A DNA stretch of 64,000 nt from JAYEJB01 sp034716415 (lineage in GTDB: Bacteria; Patescibacteriota; Patescibacteriia; SG8-24): contig JAYEJB010000043.1 of NCBI GenBank assembly GCA_034716415.1, positions 14,640 to 78,639 of the forward strand, written 5' to 3'. This document shows, piece after piece, positions 7,904-16,606 of the stretch (the stretch's first letter is position 1; each line of letters opens with the position of its first letter). Both the position numbers and the translations under genes were made by a program. The notes below the pieces were generated by a model that had not been told where the DNA came from, did no database searches, and was given only the letters and a program-made list of their open reading frames with translations.

Positions 7904-9418
7904 ATGGTACGCATCAGGTTTGCGCCGTCACCGACGGGATTTCTGCACGTGGGAGGCTTACGCACCGCGCTTTATAGCGAGCTGTTCGCCAGGAAGCATG
8001 GTGGCGTCTTGATATTGCGGATAGAAGATACGGATCAGGCACGGACCGTTGAAGGAGGCATCGAAAATATCATTAAAACGCTCGAGTGGGCGGGGATTCA
8101 GGTGGATGAAGGGCCGTACATCGATAAGGATGGCAGGCTCGCGCAAAAGGGTGACTTCGGGCCGTATATCCAATCGGAGCGCACGGATATATATAAGGAG
8201 CAGGTCGAGAAGCTTTTGGAGGGCGGGCACGCTTACCGATGTTTCTGCTGTACGGACACCCTGGCGAAGATGCGTGAAGAACAGCAGAACGAGGGTGGGC
8301 GCACGATGTACGACGGGCGCTGTAAGAATCTGACCGAGAATGAAGTCGCCAAGGAACTGGAGAAGGGGACTGAATACGTGGTGCGTCTCAAGGTGCCGGA
8401 CACGGGCGTGACCGCGTTCGACGACGAGATCCGGGGACGGATCGAATTCAGCAACAGTCAGATCGATGATCAGGTATTGATGAAGTCCGACGGATTTCCG
8501 ACCTATCATCTGGCGAACGTCGTCGATGACCACCTGATGGGCGTGACGCATGTGGTGCGCGGCGAGGAATGGTGTCCCTCGACCCCCAAGCATGTCCTGC
8601 TTTATGAAGCGTTCGGCTGGGACAAGCCCGTATTCGCGCATGTACCGCTGTTGTTGAACACGGACAAGTCGAAGCTCTCCAAGCGGCAGGGGGACGTCGC
8701 GGTCGAGGATTATCGGGATAAAGGTTATCTGCGGGACGCGCTCATAAATTTCGTGGCGTTGCTGGGCTGGAACCCGACTGCGGACCGGGAGATATACTCG
8801 AAGGAAGAGATGATCAAGGCGTTCGATCTGCGCAAGATCAACAAGGGCGGTGCCGTCTTCAACGTCGAAAAGTTGGATTGGATGAACGGAGAGTATCTGA
8901 AGAAGCTCACTGACGGCGATTTGGCGGAAGCCGCGCTGCCTTTCTATGTCGATGCCGGTGTTTTCGTCGTGCAGGCCGGGAAGTTGATATCCGAAAACAT
9001 GGGTGAGCCGCTGGAACTGGGCTATCTCGAACAAGTGGTGCCGCTGGAAAAAGAGCGCGTCAAAAAGCTGAGCGACCTGCCGCAGGCGACGGACTTTTTC
9101 TTCCGCGATCTGCTTGAATACGAGGTAGACATGCTACCATGGAAGAAATCGACCGCTGACGTCGCTCGGGTGAGATTGCGGACCCTAGTTGACCTATTGA
9201 AGGAAATGCCGGACAAAAATTTCAAGAACGCGGAAAAGTTGGGCGACGAGGTGCTGAAATACATCGCCGACAGGGGATACACCAACGCGGAGACACTGTG
9301 GCCCATGAGGGTGGCGTTGACCGCCAGCAAGGCCTCACCGAGTCCGTTCGAGGTTGCGGCGGTCCTGGGTAAGGAGAGGACCATCGCGCGCATGAAGCAC
9401 GCATTATCGATGTTGTAA
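7904..9418 (+). CDS. gltX: Glutamyl-tRNA synthetase
   Basis: This 504-residue class I synthetase begins RFAPSPTGFLHVGG with the HIGH-type signature HVGG, has the RIEDTDQ loop, a zinc-finger-like insert with CFCC near residue 110, and a KLSKR signature (KMSKS equivalent) near residue 252. It charges tRNA-Glu in the cytoplasm. CPR bacteria usually lack GlnRS, so it may also charge tRNA-Gln for amidation; that is inference. There is no SD upstream, only an A/T-rich stretch. The stop overlaps the next start (TAATG), coupling it to the M23 gene. Confidence 0.96.
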   Translation: MVRIRFAPSPTGFLHVGGLRTALYSELFARKHGGVLILRIEDTDQARTVEGGIENIIKTLEWAGIQVDEGPYIDKDGRLAQKGDFGPYIQSERTDIYKEQVEKLLEGGHAYRCFCCTDTLAKMREEQQNEGGRTMYDGRCKNLTENEVAKELEKGTEYVVRLKVPDTGVTAFDDEIRGRIEFSNSQIDDQVLMKSDGFPTYHLANVVDDHLMGVTHVVRGEEWCPSTPKHVLLYEAFGWDKPVFAHVPLLLNTDKSKLSKRQGDVAVEDYRDKGYLRDALINFVALLGWNPTADREIYSKEEMIKAFDLRKINKGGAVFNVEKLDWMNGEYLKKLTDGDLAEAALPFYVDAGVFVVQAGKLISENMGEPLELGYLEQVVPLEKERVKKLSDLPQATDFFFRDLLEYEVDMLPWKKSTADVARVRLRTLVDLLKEMPDKNFKNAEKLGDEVLKYIADRGYTNAETLWPMRVALTASKASPSPFEVAAVLGKERTIARMKHALSML

Positions 9419-10764
9419 TGCCGTATCAGAAAGCACAAATGATGTCAGGGAAGGCGATTTTGATGTTCCTGATCGTCGTTTTTTCGTTCATCGGTTTTGC
9501 GCCGTCGCCGGTCTCGAATATTGCGTTTGCTGAAGGGGAAGAGGATTCCGAGGAGGTCAATAAAAGCGGTGAGCCTGAAGAAACCACTGTAGCGCCGCCG
9601 CCCGAGGAGAATGACGATAGCGATAACCTACGAAAGGAGATAAACCGGCTGAATGATGATGTAGAAAAGAAGAAGAAGGAGGCCTCGCAGATTAATGGCA
9701 AGATAAACCAGTATAAGAGCCTGGTGGCGAACAAGAAGATCGAATCCGCGTCGTTGGAGGATCAGATGGCGCTCCTGGACAACCAGATCGCCAAGACCGA
9801 AGTGGGGATCGAGATTTCAGAGAAAGAGATTCGGTCGCTTGAACTGCAGATGAAGAAGGCTGATGAGCAGCTCGCGGAGATGGAAGAGAAGATGGATTCG
9901 GAAAGAGGCCTCTTGGGATCGATGGCCAGGGAGCTGTACCGACGGCAGACCGGCAAGAGTATATTAGAGATCCTGTTGTCGCACAGTACGTTCTCGGATT
10001 TTTTCAGGGAGTTATACGCGATTGCGTCTCTGCAGCGTAGGGTCAACGATACCCTGGGTCGCATTCACGTTTTGCACGCGGAACTGGAGGATGAACAGCA
10101 TGCGCGCGAGGAAAGGAAGGCGGATGTCAGCAAGAAGATGCTGAGCCTTGAAGTGGAGCGTCGGAAGCTCGACGACGAGATGGGGCTGAAAAATAATATC
10201 CTCGTAGAGACGCGGTCGTCAGAGCTCGAGTATCGATACTTGTTGGCGGAGCTGAAACGCGAGCAGAATGAGGCGAGCAACGAGATAACGTATCTCGAAC
10301 GCGTGCTGCGCGAGAAGATTATCCTGTCCGACCGGGTCAAGGACACCAACACCGTGCTGTCATGGCCGATCGAGCCGAGCCGGGGCATTACCGCGATCTT
10401 TCATGATCCGGATTATCCGTTTCGCCACATATTCGAACATCCGGGTATAGATATCCGTGCTTATCAGGGAACGCCAGTCAGGGCGGCGGCCGGCGGTATC
10501 GTGGCAAGAGCCAAGAACGCCGGGCTCGGCTACAGCTACATCATGGTCATACACAATAACGATATCTCGACCGTGTATGGACACATTTCAAGGATTGTCG
10601 TGAGAGAAGATACGTTCGTTGAGCGGGGTGAGATCATCGGGTACTCGGGCGGAGCACCGGGGACACCGGGTGCCGGACGACTGACGACCGGACCCCATCT
10701 GCACTTCGAGACGCGACATCGCGGCATACCGGTCAATCCGATGAATTACCTGTTGGGGTTCTAG
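9418..10764 (+). CDS. EnvC/NlpD-like murein hydrolase activator, M23 peptidase domain
   Basis: The 448 residues comprise an N-terminal signal/anchor segment (about 11-38), an acidic linker, a long coiled coil (about 75-300) and a C-terminal LytM/M23 domain (about 330-445). That domain carries HPGIDIR, GHIS and HLHFE, so the zinc ligands (His, Asp, His) appear intact, unlike degenerate EnvC activators; it may be an active endopeptidase. It would act in the cell envelope during division. It overlaps the gltX stop codon by one base and ends in a strong terminator. Confidence 0.9.
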   Translation: MPYQKAQMMSGKAILMFLIVVFSFIGFAPSPVSNIAFAEGEEDSEEVNKSGEPEETTVAPPPEENDDSDNLRKEINRLNDDVEKKKKEASQINGKINQYKSLVANKKIESASLEDQMALLDNQIAKTEVGIEISEKEIRSLELQMKKADEQLAEMEEKMDSERGLLGSMARELYRRQTGKSILEILLSHSTFSDFFRELYAIASLQRRVNDTLGRIHVLHAELEDEQHAREERKADVSKKMLSLEVERRKLDDEMGLKNNILVETRSSELEYRYLLAELKREQNEASNEITYLERVLREKIILSDRVKDTNTVLSWPIEPSRGITAIFHDPDYPFRHIFEHPGIDIRAYQGTPVRAAAGGIVARAKNAGLGYSYIMVIHNNDISTVYGHISRIVVREDTFVERGEIIGYSGGAPGTPGAGRLTTGPHLHFETRHRGIPVNPMNYLLGF

Positions 10765-10774
10765 GAGAATAAAA

Positions 10775-10800
10775 ACCCTCAGCGAGTCGCTGGGGTTTTT
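10775..10800 (+). terminator. Rho-independent terminator
   Basis: ACCCTCAGCGA pairs with TCGCTGGGGT and is followed by TTTTT, right after the M23 gene. It may also serve the convergent 10804 gene. Confidence 0.88.
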
Positions 10801-10803
10801 GTA

Positions 10804-11385
10804 TCAGTACATCCTTTTGATGAGAGTGACCGACTCTTCGTCCATCACGGTCGGTTCTCCAAGAATGGAATACAACTCTTTCATCGAGAGTGTCCGGTGC
10901 TTGCGCAACAGTGTGATAAGAACGATGAACGCCGTTCGGTGAGCCCGGATGATTTCATTGGCGCGCCAGTAGCCGATTCTCATCAGCCTGATCACTTGCG
11001 GTGTCTGACGCCTCTTGAGCATCCTCTGGAAGGGGGGTGCCGAGGTACCCTCCTTGAAGTCCCAAATCATGGCTGTTTCCGGGTCTGCGCTGTTCAGGGT
11101 CAGCCATTCAGCTATCCGGAATGCTTCGCTAAGGTCAGGCTCGTTGCCTTCGAGACGAACGGTATCGAATCTCGACAGGGCGCCCGCCAGTCCGGCTAAG
11201 GTGACTGACAGGTGATCCCACTCGAAAGGCGGGGAATTGAAATGAAAATTGGCCGACATGACACCGCTGTCCCGATATGTGCATACGACCCTGTTGACGC
11301 GCGTGAAGAACGGAGAATACCAGGCTACCAGGACATGTGCGGCCTCGTGGGCGAGGATCTCCTCGGAATGACACTTGTTCGACAT
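10804..11385 (-). CDS. Stand-alone M41 (FtsH-type) peptidase-like protein
   Basis: The 193-residue protein has HEAAH at 13-17, a zinc HEXXH motif set as in FtsH, a GLAGALSRF helix, and EPDLSEAFRIAEWL resembling the FtsH DL-x-x-A-T-x-I-A segment whose Asp is the third zinc ligand. No AAA+ ATPase domain or membrane segment is present, so this is the peptidase domain alone. The substrate is unknown. AAAGGA precedes the ATG by 9 nt. It is convergent with the M23 gene and is the first unit of the accessory stretch. Confidence 0.75.
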   Translation of the reverse strand: MSNKCHSEEILAHEAAHVLVAWYSPFFTRVNRVVCTYRDSGVMSANFHFNSPPFEWDHLSVTLAGLAGALSRFDTVRLEGNEPDLSEAFRIAEWLTLNSADPETAMIWDFKEGTSAPPFQRMLKRRQTPQVIRLMRIGYWRANEIIRAHRTAFIVLITLLRKHRTLSMKELYSILGEPTVMDEESVTLIKRMY

Positions 11386-11479
11386 GATAAAAATCCTTTC
11401 GGAAAAGAGCTTACGAGTTTACCGTATCGCATATGATTGGTCAAGTATCAAAAAAGAGGTAGTCGCATAACTCCTTTTT

Positions 11480-11590
11480 GTCATTGCGAGGGAGATTCGC
11501 AGGCGACCGTGGCAATCCCGTCGGGAATGGATAGGATCGCTTCGTCGGCTGCGCCTGTCTGCCCGGCGGGCAAGGCCTCCTCACAATGAC
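11480..11590. repeat. Interspersed inverted repeat family A, copy 2
   Basis: GTCATTGCGAG at the left and CACAATGAC at the right bound a 111-nt element with internal GGCAATCCCGTCGG and GGATCGCTTCGTCGG words, matching copy 1 at 3118-3269. Both copies are flanked by T-rich and A-rich tracts (TTTTT left, AAAAA right). With the terminator below, it accounts for the 11386-11645 gap. Confidence 0.75.
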
Positions 11591-11603
11591 AAAAAAGTTT
11601 CAA

Positions 11604-11632
11604 AGACACCGGCGTTTGCCGGTGTCTTGGAT
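11604..11632 (-). terminator. Probable terminator of the CAP-domain gene
   Basis: AAGACACCGGC pairs with GCCGGTGTCTT around a short loop; on the minus strand a T-rich tract follows about 8 nt later. Confidence 0.6.
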
Positions 11633-11645
11633 ATGCATCAGGTCA

Positions 11646-12863
11646 TCAGGTCTCGATGGGGCAAGTCTCGTTTTCGCATGTTTCTTCTTCACCTTCGGCA
11701 AGTGCTGATTCTTCTTCGGTCGATTCTTCCTCTTCTGCAGGCGGCTCCTCTACGGGAGGCGCGTAACTGACACTGCGGCTGATGAAGTCTTCGGTGATCC
11801 AGACGACGTCGTTGTGCAGATAGAGGCCGATGCCTATTTCCGTGAACGGAGCCATGGAGCTCAACATCGTCGTTCGGTGGTTGAATTCGCCGTCCGGTTC
11901 ATCCATGAACCATTCGTGTTGGTCGATGATCGCCGCTTCGACATCGCCGTCGAAATATCCTGTGTATCGTCGCCCGACATTCTCGCCGCTCCAGCCTATG
12001 CCATCAGGGTAGGGGAGTGTCTTGAACTCACCCGGGTTTTCCGAATCAGGCACCTTCCCTTCCTTGATGCGCTCATGCGCCTGTTCGCCCAGCGATCCCT
12101 CGTGTGACATCTCTTTGATGTTGAAGGCCATGTCCATGCTATGCGCCAGCGCGATTTCGGTCAGCATGTCATTGAGGATGAGCGGCGGTTTTTCATGATC
12201 GGCCCGAATCGAGTTGATATGGTTCAATGAAAACTGCACCAAGTATTCACGCTGGTCCTGTTCGGTCAGTTCGTTCAGGTCAATCTTCTTGTTCGGCACC
12301 GCGGTGTCGGCCAGACGCGTATTATGGGTCACCTCGATGCCTTTGTCTGCGTTGATGGAGTTCGCCTGCGCGGCCACGGTTATCGGATGATAACCGCAGG
12401 CACAGTCCAGCGATTCTCCCATCGTGTAATTGATGAAATAGGCCACCCCGACGTCATCTACATGCTTGTTCCACTCGACACCGTACAGATCCTTAGCGGT
12501 CTGCTCGTTCTCGATCCAGCGCAGTACGCCTCCCGGGGCTATCGCGTAGACCTTGGGGTCGGACTGGATCTTGATGAGGCGTATACCCGGGCGATAGGTG
12601 ACGTTGCCGCCTATCGGAATAGATGCCAGCTCCTCGCCAGAGATTTCCACGATACCCGAAAAATCCGAGAACCAGCTGAAATATACACGCTCGTTCGGAA
12701 AGACATAGCGCTTGCCGTCCTCGGCGTAATAATAGAGCGCTGGACCGCTTGCTTTGACGAGCACATCGCGCGCGCCGGGCAATTGAGCATTGCCGCCATG
12801 GGGCAGAAGCAGGATGGCGATGGCCGCCAGGGTGGTGATTATGATTTGCTCACGTCTGTTCAT
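11646..12863 (-). CDS. Secreted CAP (SCP/PR-1)-domain protein with YVFPNE-type beta domain
   Basis: A signal peptide covers residues 1-26 (ending GGNAQ). A beta-rich domain follows at about 30-135, with YYYAEDGKRYVFPNE, SDFSG, GGNVTYRPG and VYAIAPGGVLRWIE, a pattern I associate with surface proteins of CPR bacteria. The CAP domain (about 205-375) shows HINSIRADH, ALAHSMDMA, MSHEGSLGEQAHERI, GENVGR and FNHRTTMLS. A Glu/Pro-rich tail ends with two nearby cysteines (CENETC). CAP domains are extracellular; the bacterial function is unknown. An extended -10 (TGC-TATAAT) lies 20 nt before the ATG and there is no SD. Confidence 0.9.
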   Translation of the reverse strand: MNRREQIIITTLAAIAILLLPHGGNAQLPGARDVLVKASGPALYYYAEDGKRYVFPNERVYFSWFSDFSGIVEISGEELASIPIGGNVTYRPGIRLIKIQSDPKVYAIAPGGVLRWIENEQTAKDLYGVEWNKHVDDVGVAYFINYTMGESLDCACGYHPITVAAQANSINADKGIEVTHNTRLADTAVPNKKIDLNELTEQDQREYLVQFSLNHINSIRADHEKPPLILNDMLTEIALAHSMDMAFNIKEMSHEGSLGEQAHERIKEGKVPDSENPGEFKTLPYPDGIGWSGENVGRRYTGYFDGDVEAAIIDQHEWFMDEPDGEFNHRTTMLSSMAPFTEIGIGLYLHNDVVWITEDFISRSVSYAPPVEEPPAEEEESTEEESALAEGEEETCENETCPIET

Positions 12864-12956
12864 AAGTTGCCTGATGTATGGGCATTATAGCACTTTCTTG
12901 ACGATTGACATGATGATTGTTGTCTGATATATTCAACAGCCGAAAGGGAGGGAGAG

Positions 12957-13457
12957 ATGGAATTCATTACATACATCATTGGAATTTTCCTTATAGGTGT
13001 CATTGCGAGGTTCGGTATCATCATCTCCGGATGCCTGGAGCGGGCAGTCGGAGCGATCAAGTCGCTGACGGAGGAATTGGTCGAACAGGGGAAGCTTAAT
13101 CGCGACCTTTCGACGGAACCGCAGCGGTACTTGATCTACAACATGGACGGCACCAAGCAGCACCTTCAGATCGCCAGGCGTTCGGTCGTGAATATGGTTA
13201 AACGGCGTTTCGGGCATTGCGTGTCCGAAGACAGTCTCGAGTGCGAGGAGAACGAGGAAGACGGCTGTCTGGAGGTTACGGTCAATGATGAGAAGTTCAG
13301 CGGCGCGGTCTTTCATGTCGAGATTCAGTCGGCTACTGTCGAGGCTGAACTCGTCGAGGTGACTTCCAGAAATTCCTCGCTATCGATGGTCGAGATGGTC
13401 ATCGATAGCGAAGGGCTGCCGAGACCGTCGAGACCCAGCGGTTCTGACGACTCATGA
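12957..13457 (+). CDS. Membrane-anchored ORFan (166 aa)
   Basis: One N-terminal membrane segment (residues 5-26) precedes a soluble, acidic domain with no family I recognise; a C-E-E-N-E-E-D-G-C motif lies near residues 100-108 and the tail is Ser/Pro-rich. GGGAGGGAG precedes the ATG by 3-5 nt. A terminator follows the stop immediately, making it a single-gene unit. Confidence 0.7.
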   Translation: MEFITYIIGIFLIGVIARFGIIISGCLERAVGAIKSLTEELVEQGKLNRDLSTEPQRYLIYNMDGTKQHLQIARRSVVNMVKRRFGHCVSEDSLECEENEEDGCLEVTVNDEKFSGAVFHVEIQSATVEAELVEVTSRNSSLSMVEMVIDSEGLPRPSRPSGSDDS

Positions 13458-13489
13458 GACCAGGGAGATCGTGCCAGGGTCTCTTTTTT
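13456..13489 (+). terminator. Rho-independent terminator
   Basis: GAGACC/GGTCTC stem with a CCAGG-containing loop, followed by TTTTTT. It overlaps the stop of the 12957 gene. Confidence 0.8.
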
Positions 13490-13582
13490 GTTCACCTCCG
13501 CAGAAAACTGCGGGCCTCAGCCTCGGGGGGTCTTCATTGTCAATCTAATGAGGTATCATCAACGCATAGGAGGGAGGTACAG

Positions 13583-14050
13583 ATGCTGTCGTGGACAGCG
13601 ATCAAGAACGCCGTCCGGTATCTGTTTCTGCACAAATGGTATGTCTTCACGGCATGCGCGAAGCAAGGTCTGTGGTGGCGCGGTCTGACGCATGACCTGT
13701 CGAAACTGCGACCGAGCGAGTTCATCGCTTACGCGCGACATTGGAACAAGAAGACCGACCCGAAAATGGATCCGGACTTTCAGCGGGCCTGGCACAGGCA
13801 CCAGAAGCGCAACGATCATCATTGGCAGTGGTGGGTCTGTGTCACGTCGGCAGGGGAACATGTTCCGATACCGATGTCCGCACGAGCCAGAATCGAAATG
13901 ATTTGTGACTGGTATGGCGCTGGCATGCGCAAGGGCGATTCTGACATCCAGGGCTGGTATGAGAAACACAAGGATGGGATGTTATTGCACCCCGAGACTC
14001 GTGAGTGGATCGAGCGGAACATCCGTTCGGTGGTCGCTCAAAAGCCGTGA
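13583..14050 (+). CDS. DUF5662-like protein
   Basis: The 155-residue protein has an N-terminal LFLHKWYVFTACAKQGLWW segment, then GLTHDLSKLRPSEFIAYARHW, and a His/Trp-rich NDHHWQWW stretch. This pattern (HK-YV, HDLSK, EF-Y) matches DUF5662, a family of unknown function common in phages and mobile regions. The conserved His and Asp residues suggest metal binding, which is inference. The ATG at 13583 is chosen because AGGAGGGAGG lies 5 nt upstream; the open frame upstream of it is part of the previous terminator. It ends in its own terminator. Confidence 0.8.
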   Translation: MLSWTAIKNAVRYLFLHKWYVFTACAKQGLWWRGLTHDLSKLRPSEFIAYARHWNKKTDPKMDPDFQRAWHRHQKRNDHHWQWWVCVTSAGEHVPIPMSARARIEMICDWYGAGMRKGDSDIQGWYEKHKDGMLLHPETREWIERNIRSVVAQKP

Positions 14051-14071
14051 TGAGACATCACGGCTTTTTAT
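14043..14071 (+). terminator. Rho-independent terminator
   Basis: AAGCCGTGAT/ATCACGGCTT stem with a five-base loop, followed by TTTA, across the stop codon of the DUF5662-like gene. Confidence 0.85.
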
Positions 14072-14639
14072 TCGCCTCCGCCGCAGCTTCAGCGTGGGGG
14101 AAATGCTTCGGCGAATGAAAGTGGTGGTCTGATGAGGAATATCGGCGTGCACGTCGCAACGCGTGAAGCGGTGCTTGATAGGATGGAAGGTGCGATGGTA
14201 GGCACGATGAGTCCGACTGAATTCGATGCCGCCGCCGGGCAAGGAAGTCCTGCTGGTCAGCGCCCCGAGTGGGACAGATTTCAAGAGTTGCGCGTCCAGG
14301 GTAATGCTTCTGAATAGCGACCAATGAAAGCACTAGAGAACGAGAACGTACCGGGGAACGTCCGACAACATCTTGGGACCGTTAAGTCGCGCTTTGAGGC
14401 TCATGGAGAGGATTTGAGGGTTTTTCAGGGTGCACAGCATGACCTGATGTCGCAGCAGCCCGGACAAGGAGGTGGTGAAGTATTCCAGAATATTCACATG
14501 AATCGCAAGCGCGTCCTGGATGGACGCAATGACATCATGATCAACGGTTCGTGCCTTAAGGACGATACTTGTCTGAACGCCGTGTCCCCAAGAGGGGGGG
14601 ATATAGCCAAACACGATCTCCTCGCGGTAGCAATTAAAA

Positions 14640-14665
14640 ACATCCGGTTCACGCCGGGTGTTTTT
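14640..14665 (+). terminator. Rho-independent terminator in the gene-poor stretch
   Basis: ACATCCGG pairs with CCGGGTGT (one G-T pair), with A and T runs on either side, so it can work in both directions. Confidence 0.75.
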
Positions 14666-15149
14666 GACATCAAACCATAAATATTTTACGACACCAGAGA
14701 AATAAATACCGATAGGCTAGGGGATAGCAAACCCAAACGTAATATTTTCCAACTACTGATAGGGATGTATTCATCATGATTTGAATCATCTGAACCAAAT
14801 CGGTACTCAAGCTGATCTTCATACGGATGTAGGATGATACCAAGGTACTAGAACACCTTGAAAAACAACACAGGGCATTCTAGGGATTCGGTTAATCGCG
14901 ATTTCGGGTCATCGACGATGATTATCGGATCAATGACGCGTATATGACGTCACAGGTTTCTCCGTGTTGATTCGAGAGATAGTATTACTCATCTGACATA
15001 CTGAAAAAACACGATATCTCCACTGATAGGGAGGGGTCAAAAGATAAGATATCAAGGGTCGCACAATATACCTTAGACGACACTAGATAAGCTTATTCCT
15101 GTAGTTTTAGTCAAATATCACTACCCCACCCTTCCATTTTGAATTGCAA

Positions 15150-15176
15150 AAAACGCCCCCGTAGAGGCGTTTTTAT
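15150..15176 (+). terminator. Rho-independent terminator in the gene-poor stretch
   Basis: AACGCC/GGCGTT stem with an eight-base loop, followed by TTTTATT. No gene precedes it, which is why the upstream DNA is suspected to make an RNA. Confidence 0.75.
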
Positions 15177-15270
15177 TGTTCGGAATCACCGCACGCTACA
15201 CCCCTCGGGACTGCAGTCATGGACACCGTCTATTTATGCTAAGTGCTCTAGCTGTCTATAGCTGAACGCG

Positions 15271-15291
15271 TCCCGCATTTGCGGGATTTTT
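15271..15291 (+). terminator. Rho-independent terminator
   Basis: TCCCGC/GCGGGA stem around ATTT, followed by TTTTT. It is the third plus-strand terminator in this gene-poor stretch. Confidence 0.75.
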
Positions 15292-15295
15292 CAAT

Positions 15296-15326
15296 AAAAA
15301 ATCCGCGCAACCTGTCGGCGGCGGAT
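15296..15326 (-). terminator. Terminator of the 15326 gene
   Basis: On the minus strand ATCCGC/GCGGAT is followed by TTTTTTATTG. The stem begins at the stop codon. Confidence 0.75.
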
Positions 15327-15706
15327 CAATGAATCGTCCTTTTGCGGAGTTCGGCGCGATATGGGCGTTCCTGCCCGGTCATGAACAGACGACCCCAGTC
15401 ATCCGGGTCCCAGTCTCTCTGGATCCATTTGACACGAAGACCGAGTGATCTGACGCACTCACCAAGGAAATCGTACTCAATCAGTCCATTGAACACGACC
15501 TCATCGTCCTCATCGAACACAGTGAGAAAATCCCCATCGTCAAGCAGGTGCACCCCCGCAAGGCTGCTCATGTCGTCCTCGACCAACAACCACAGCATCT
15601 CATTCGGATCGCTGTCATTCAACGGCATACTATCATCGCGAGACCGCATCGAAAACCCCGCCGACCTCACCCGCCAGACTAACCTATCATGCATCTTTTG
15701 ACCCAT
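15326..15706 (-). CDS. Hypothetical acidic protein (126 aa)
   Basis: Soluble and rich in Asp/Glu and Trp, with DDGDFLTVFDEDDEVVFNG and a C-terminal RDWDPDDWGRLF segment; I do not recognise the family. The first ATG lacks an SD, and internal ATGs at residues 5 and 20 are possible starts. It is convergent with the gene-poor stretch, ends in its own terminator, and is divergent from the 15743 gene across only 36 nt. Confidence 0.6.
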   Translation of the reverse strand: MGQKMHDRLVWRVRSAGFSMRSRDDSMPLNDSDPNEMLWLLVEDDMSSLAGVHLLDDGDFLTVFDEDDEVVFNGLIEYDFLGECVRSLGLRVKWIQRDWDPDDWGRLFMTGQERPYRAELRKRTIH

Positions 15707-15742
15707 GTTTTTTTCGGTGCTACCGTCCTATTGAGGTGAGGC

Positions 15743-15961
15743 ATGTGTTTGATGATGGATGTGGCGCTGTATCTGCTGCCCGTAGTACTGTTCCTTCCAG
15801 CGAGTTTTCTGCTGTTGCGCCTGTCGAAAAAGAATGGTCCGTATTCAGACAATGGCAGATGCCCTCGTTCCGCGTCTGTCCTGCTGTTGTGCGTCCTGGG
15901 CGCACTCCTCATCGGTTGGATGTCAGCGGGATTGCCCCTTCTTCGGACACTGATCTACTAA
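15743..15961 (+). CDS. Small two-segment membrane protein (72 aa)
   Basis: Two hydrophobic segments (residues 7-26 and 44-66) are joined by a polar, positively charged loop. No family is recognised. GAGGTGAG lies 2-3 nt before the ATG. An immediate terminator makes it a single-gene unit. Confidence 0.6.
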   Translation: MCLMMDVALYLLPVVLFLPASFLLLRLSKKNGPYSDNGRCPRSASVLLLCVLGALLIGWMSAGLPLLRTLIY

Positions 15962-15984
15962 AACGGACCCAAGTCCGTTTTTTC
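15960..15984 (+). terminator. Rho-independent terminator
   Basis: AAACGGAC/GTCCGTTT stem with a four-base loop and T run. It can also serve the convergent 16004 gene. Confidence 0.85.
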
Positions 15985-16003
15985 ATAAAAAGAATCCCGG
16001 AAT

Positions 16004-16471
16004 TCAGGGGCTCTGATCACTGTCGCCGCATAGACGCGGAACTGACACCAACTCGGCCCAATCGAATACCGAAGCGTAATTCTCACCGAAGAGCGTGCGC
16101 ATATCCTGTCTATCCCAGGAGTGGGGCCAGATACGGTGGATGCGTCGGACAGTCGCGTGTGTCGGCTCGCCATCTTCATCGCACCGCTGTCTGGCCGCGT
16201 CAAGGACGTTCTCGACATCGTCCATGTGCACGACATAGACCGCCACGGTGACTTCGTCACGGTGCAGAGTGACCTGCCGAAGATCATCGACGATGACCGC
16301 CCGTCCTCTGTCATCCGTGGCGAGCGGCAGATCCTGATTGAACAACTCGACGAAATACATGCCGCCTGCCGCGACCGTCGCGATCACGATGATCGCCGCA
16401 ACCGAAAGAGCTATGCAAAAAAGATGATTCACGGGCGGACGAAAACCTTTTTGGCGCAACCGCTTCTTCAT
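16004..16471 (-). CDS. Membrane-anchored ORFan (155 aa)
   Basis: A basic N-terminus leads into one membrane segment (about residues 16-40), then an extracytoplasmic domain with two cysteines (DAARQRCDEDG and RLCGDSD) and no recognised family. The ATG at 16471 is chosen because a perfect AGGAGG sits 5 nt upstream; a GTG one codon earlier would be too close. Confidence 0.7.
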   Translation of the reverse strand: MKKRLRQKGFRPPVNHLFCIALSVAAIIVIATVAAGGMYFVELFNQDLPLATDDRGRAVIVDDLRQVTLHRDEVTVAVYVVHMDDVENVLDAARQRCDEDGEPTHATVRRIHRIWPHSWDRQDMRTLFGENYASVFDWAELVSVPRLCGDSDQSP

Positions 16472-16606
16472 CACAACCTCCTAGACCGTTGAAACGTTCA
16501 CTTTTACACCATATCAGCAAAGTGTGGTCGACACTACTTACTTGCATCCTGTGTCAAGTGCTGGTAGCCTTAGCGGCGACGTTCGTTTAGAAAGGAGTTC
16601 TGTACC

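Larger units (their letters stand above)
14072..15270. other. Gene-poor stretch with terminators but no supported ORF
   Basis: About 1.2 kb without a gene I can support. The first half (14072-14665) holds short frames without SDs and closes with a plus-strand terminator at 14640-14665. A GTG frame on the minus strand (14333-14614, 93 residues) has GAGGAG 3 nt before it but no recognisable features. The second half (14680-15150) is visibly A/T-richer, stop-rich in all frames, and contains two CTGATAGGGA words about 265 nt apart; it closes with another terminator at 15150-15176. Two untranslated RNAs or decayed genes are possible. Confidence 0.5.

Noticed and set aside
7958..9034. A 358-codon minus-strand frame opposite gltX
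   Set aside because: Antisense shadow of a clear synthetase gene in a GC-rich genome.
14132..14317. A 61-codon frame
   Set aside because: No SD or promoter and no recognisable features; not enough to call a gene.
14324..14680. A 118-codon frame in the gene-poor stretch
   Set aside because: No SD, it runs through a strong terminator, and the composition looks like a non-coding frame.
14720..14760. tmRNA tag-like GCAAAC...AACTACTGA
   Set aside because: The encoded peptide does not end in Ala-Ala and no tRNA-like domain surrounds it.
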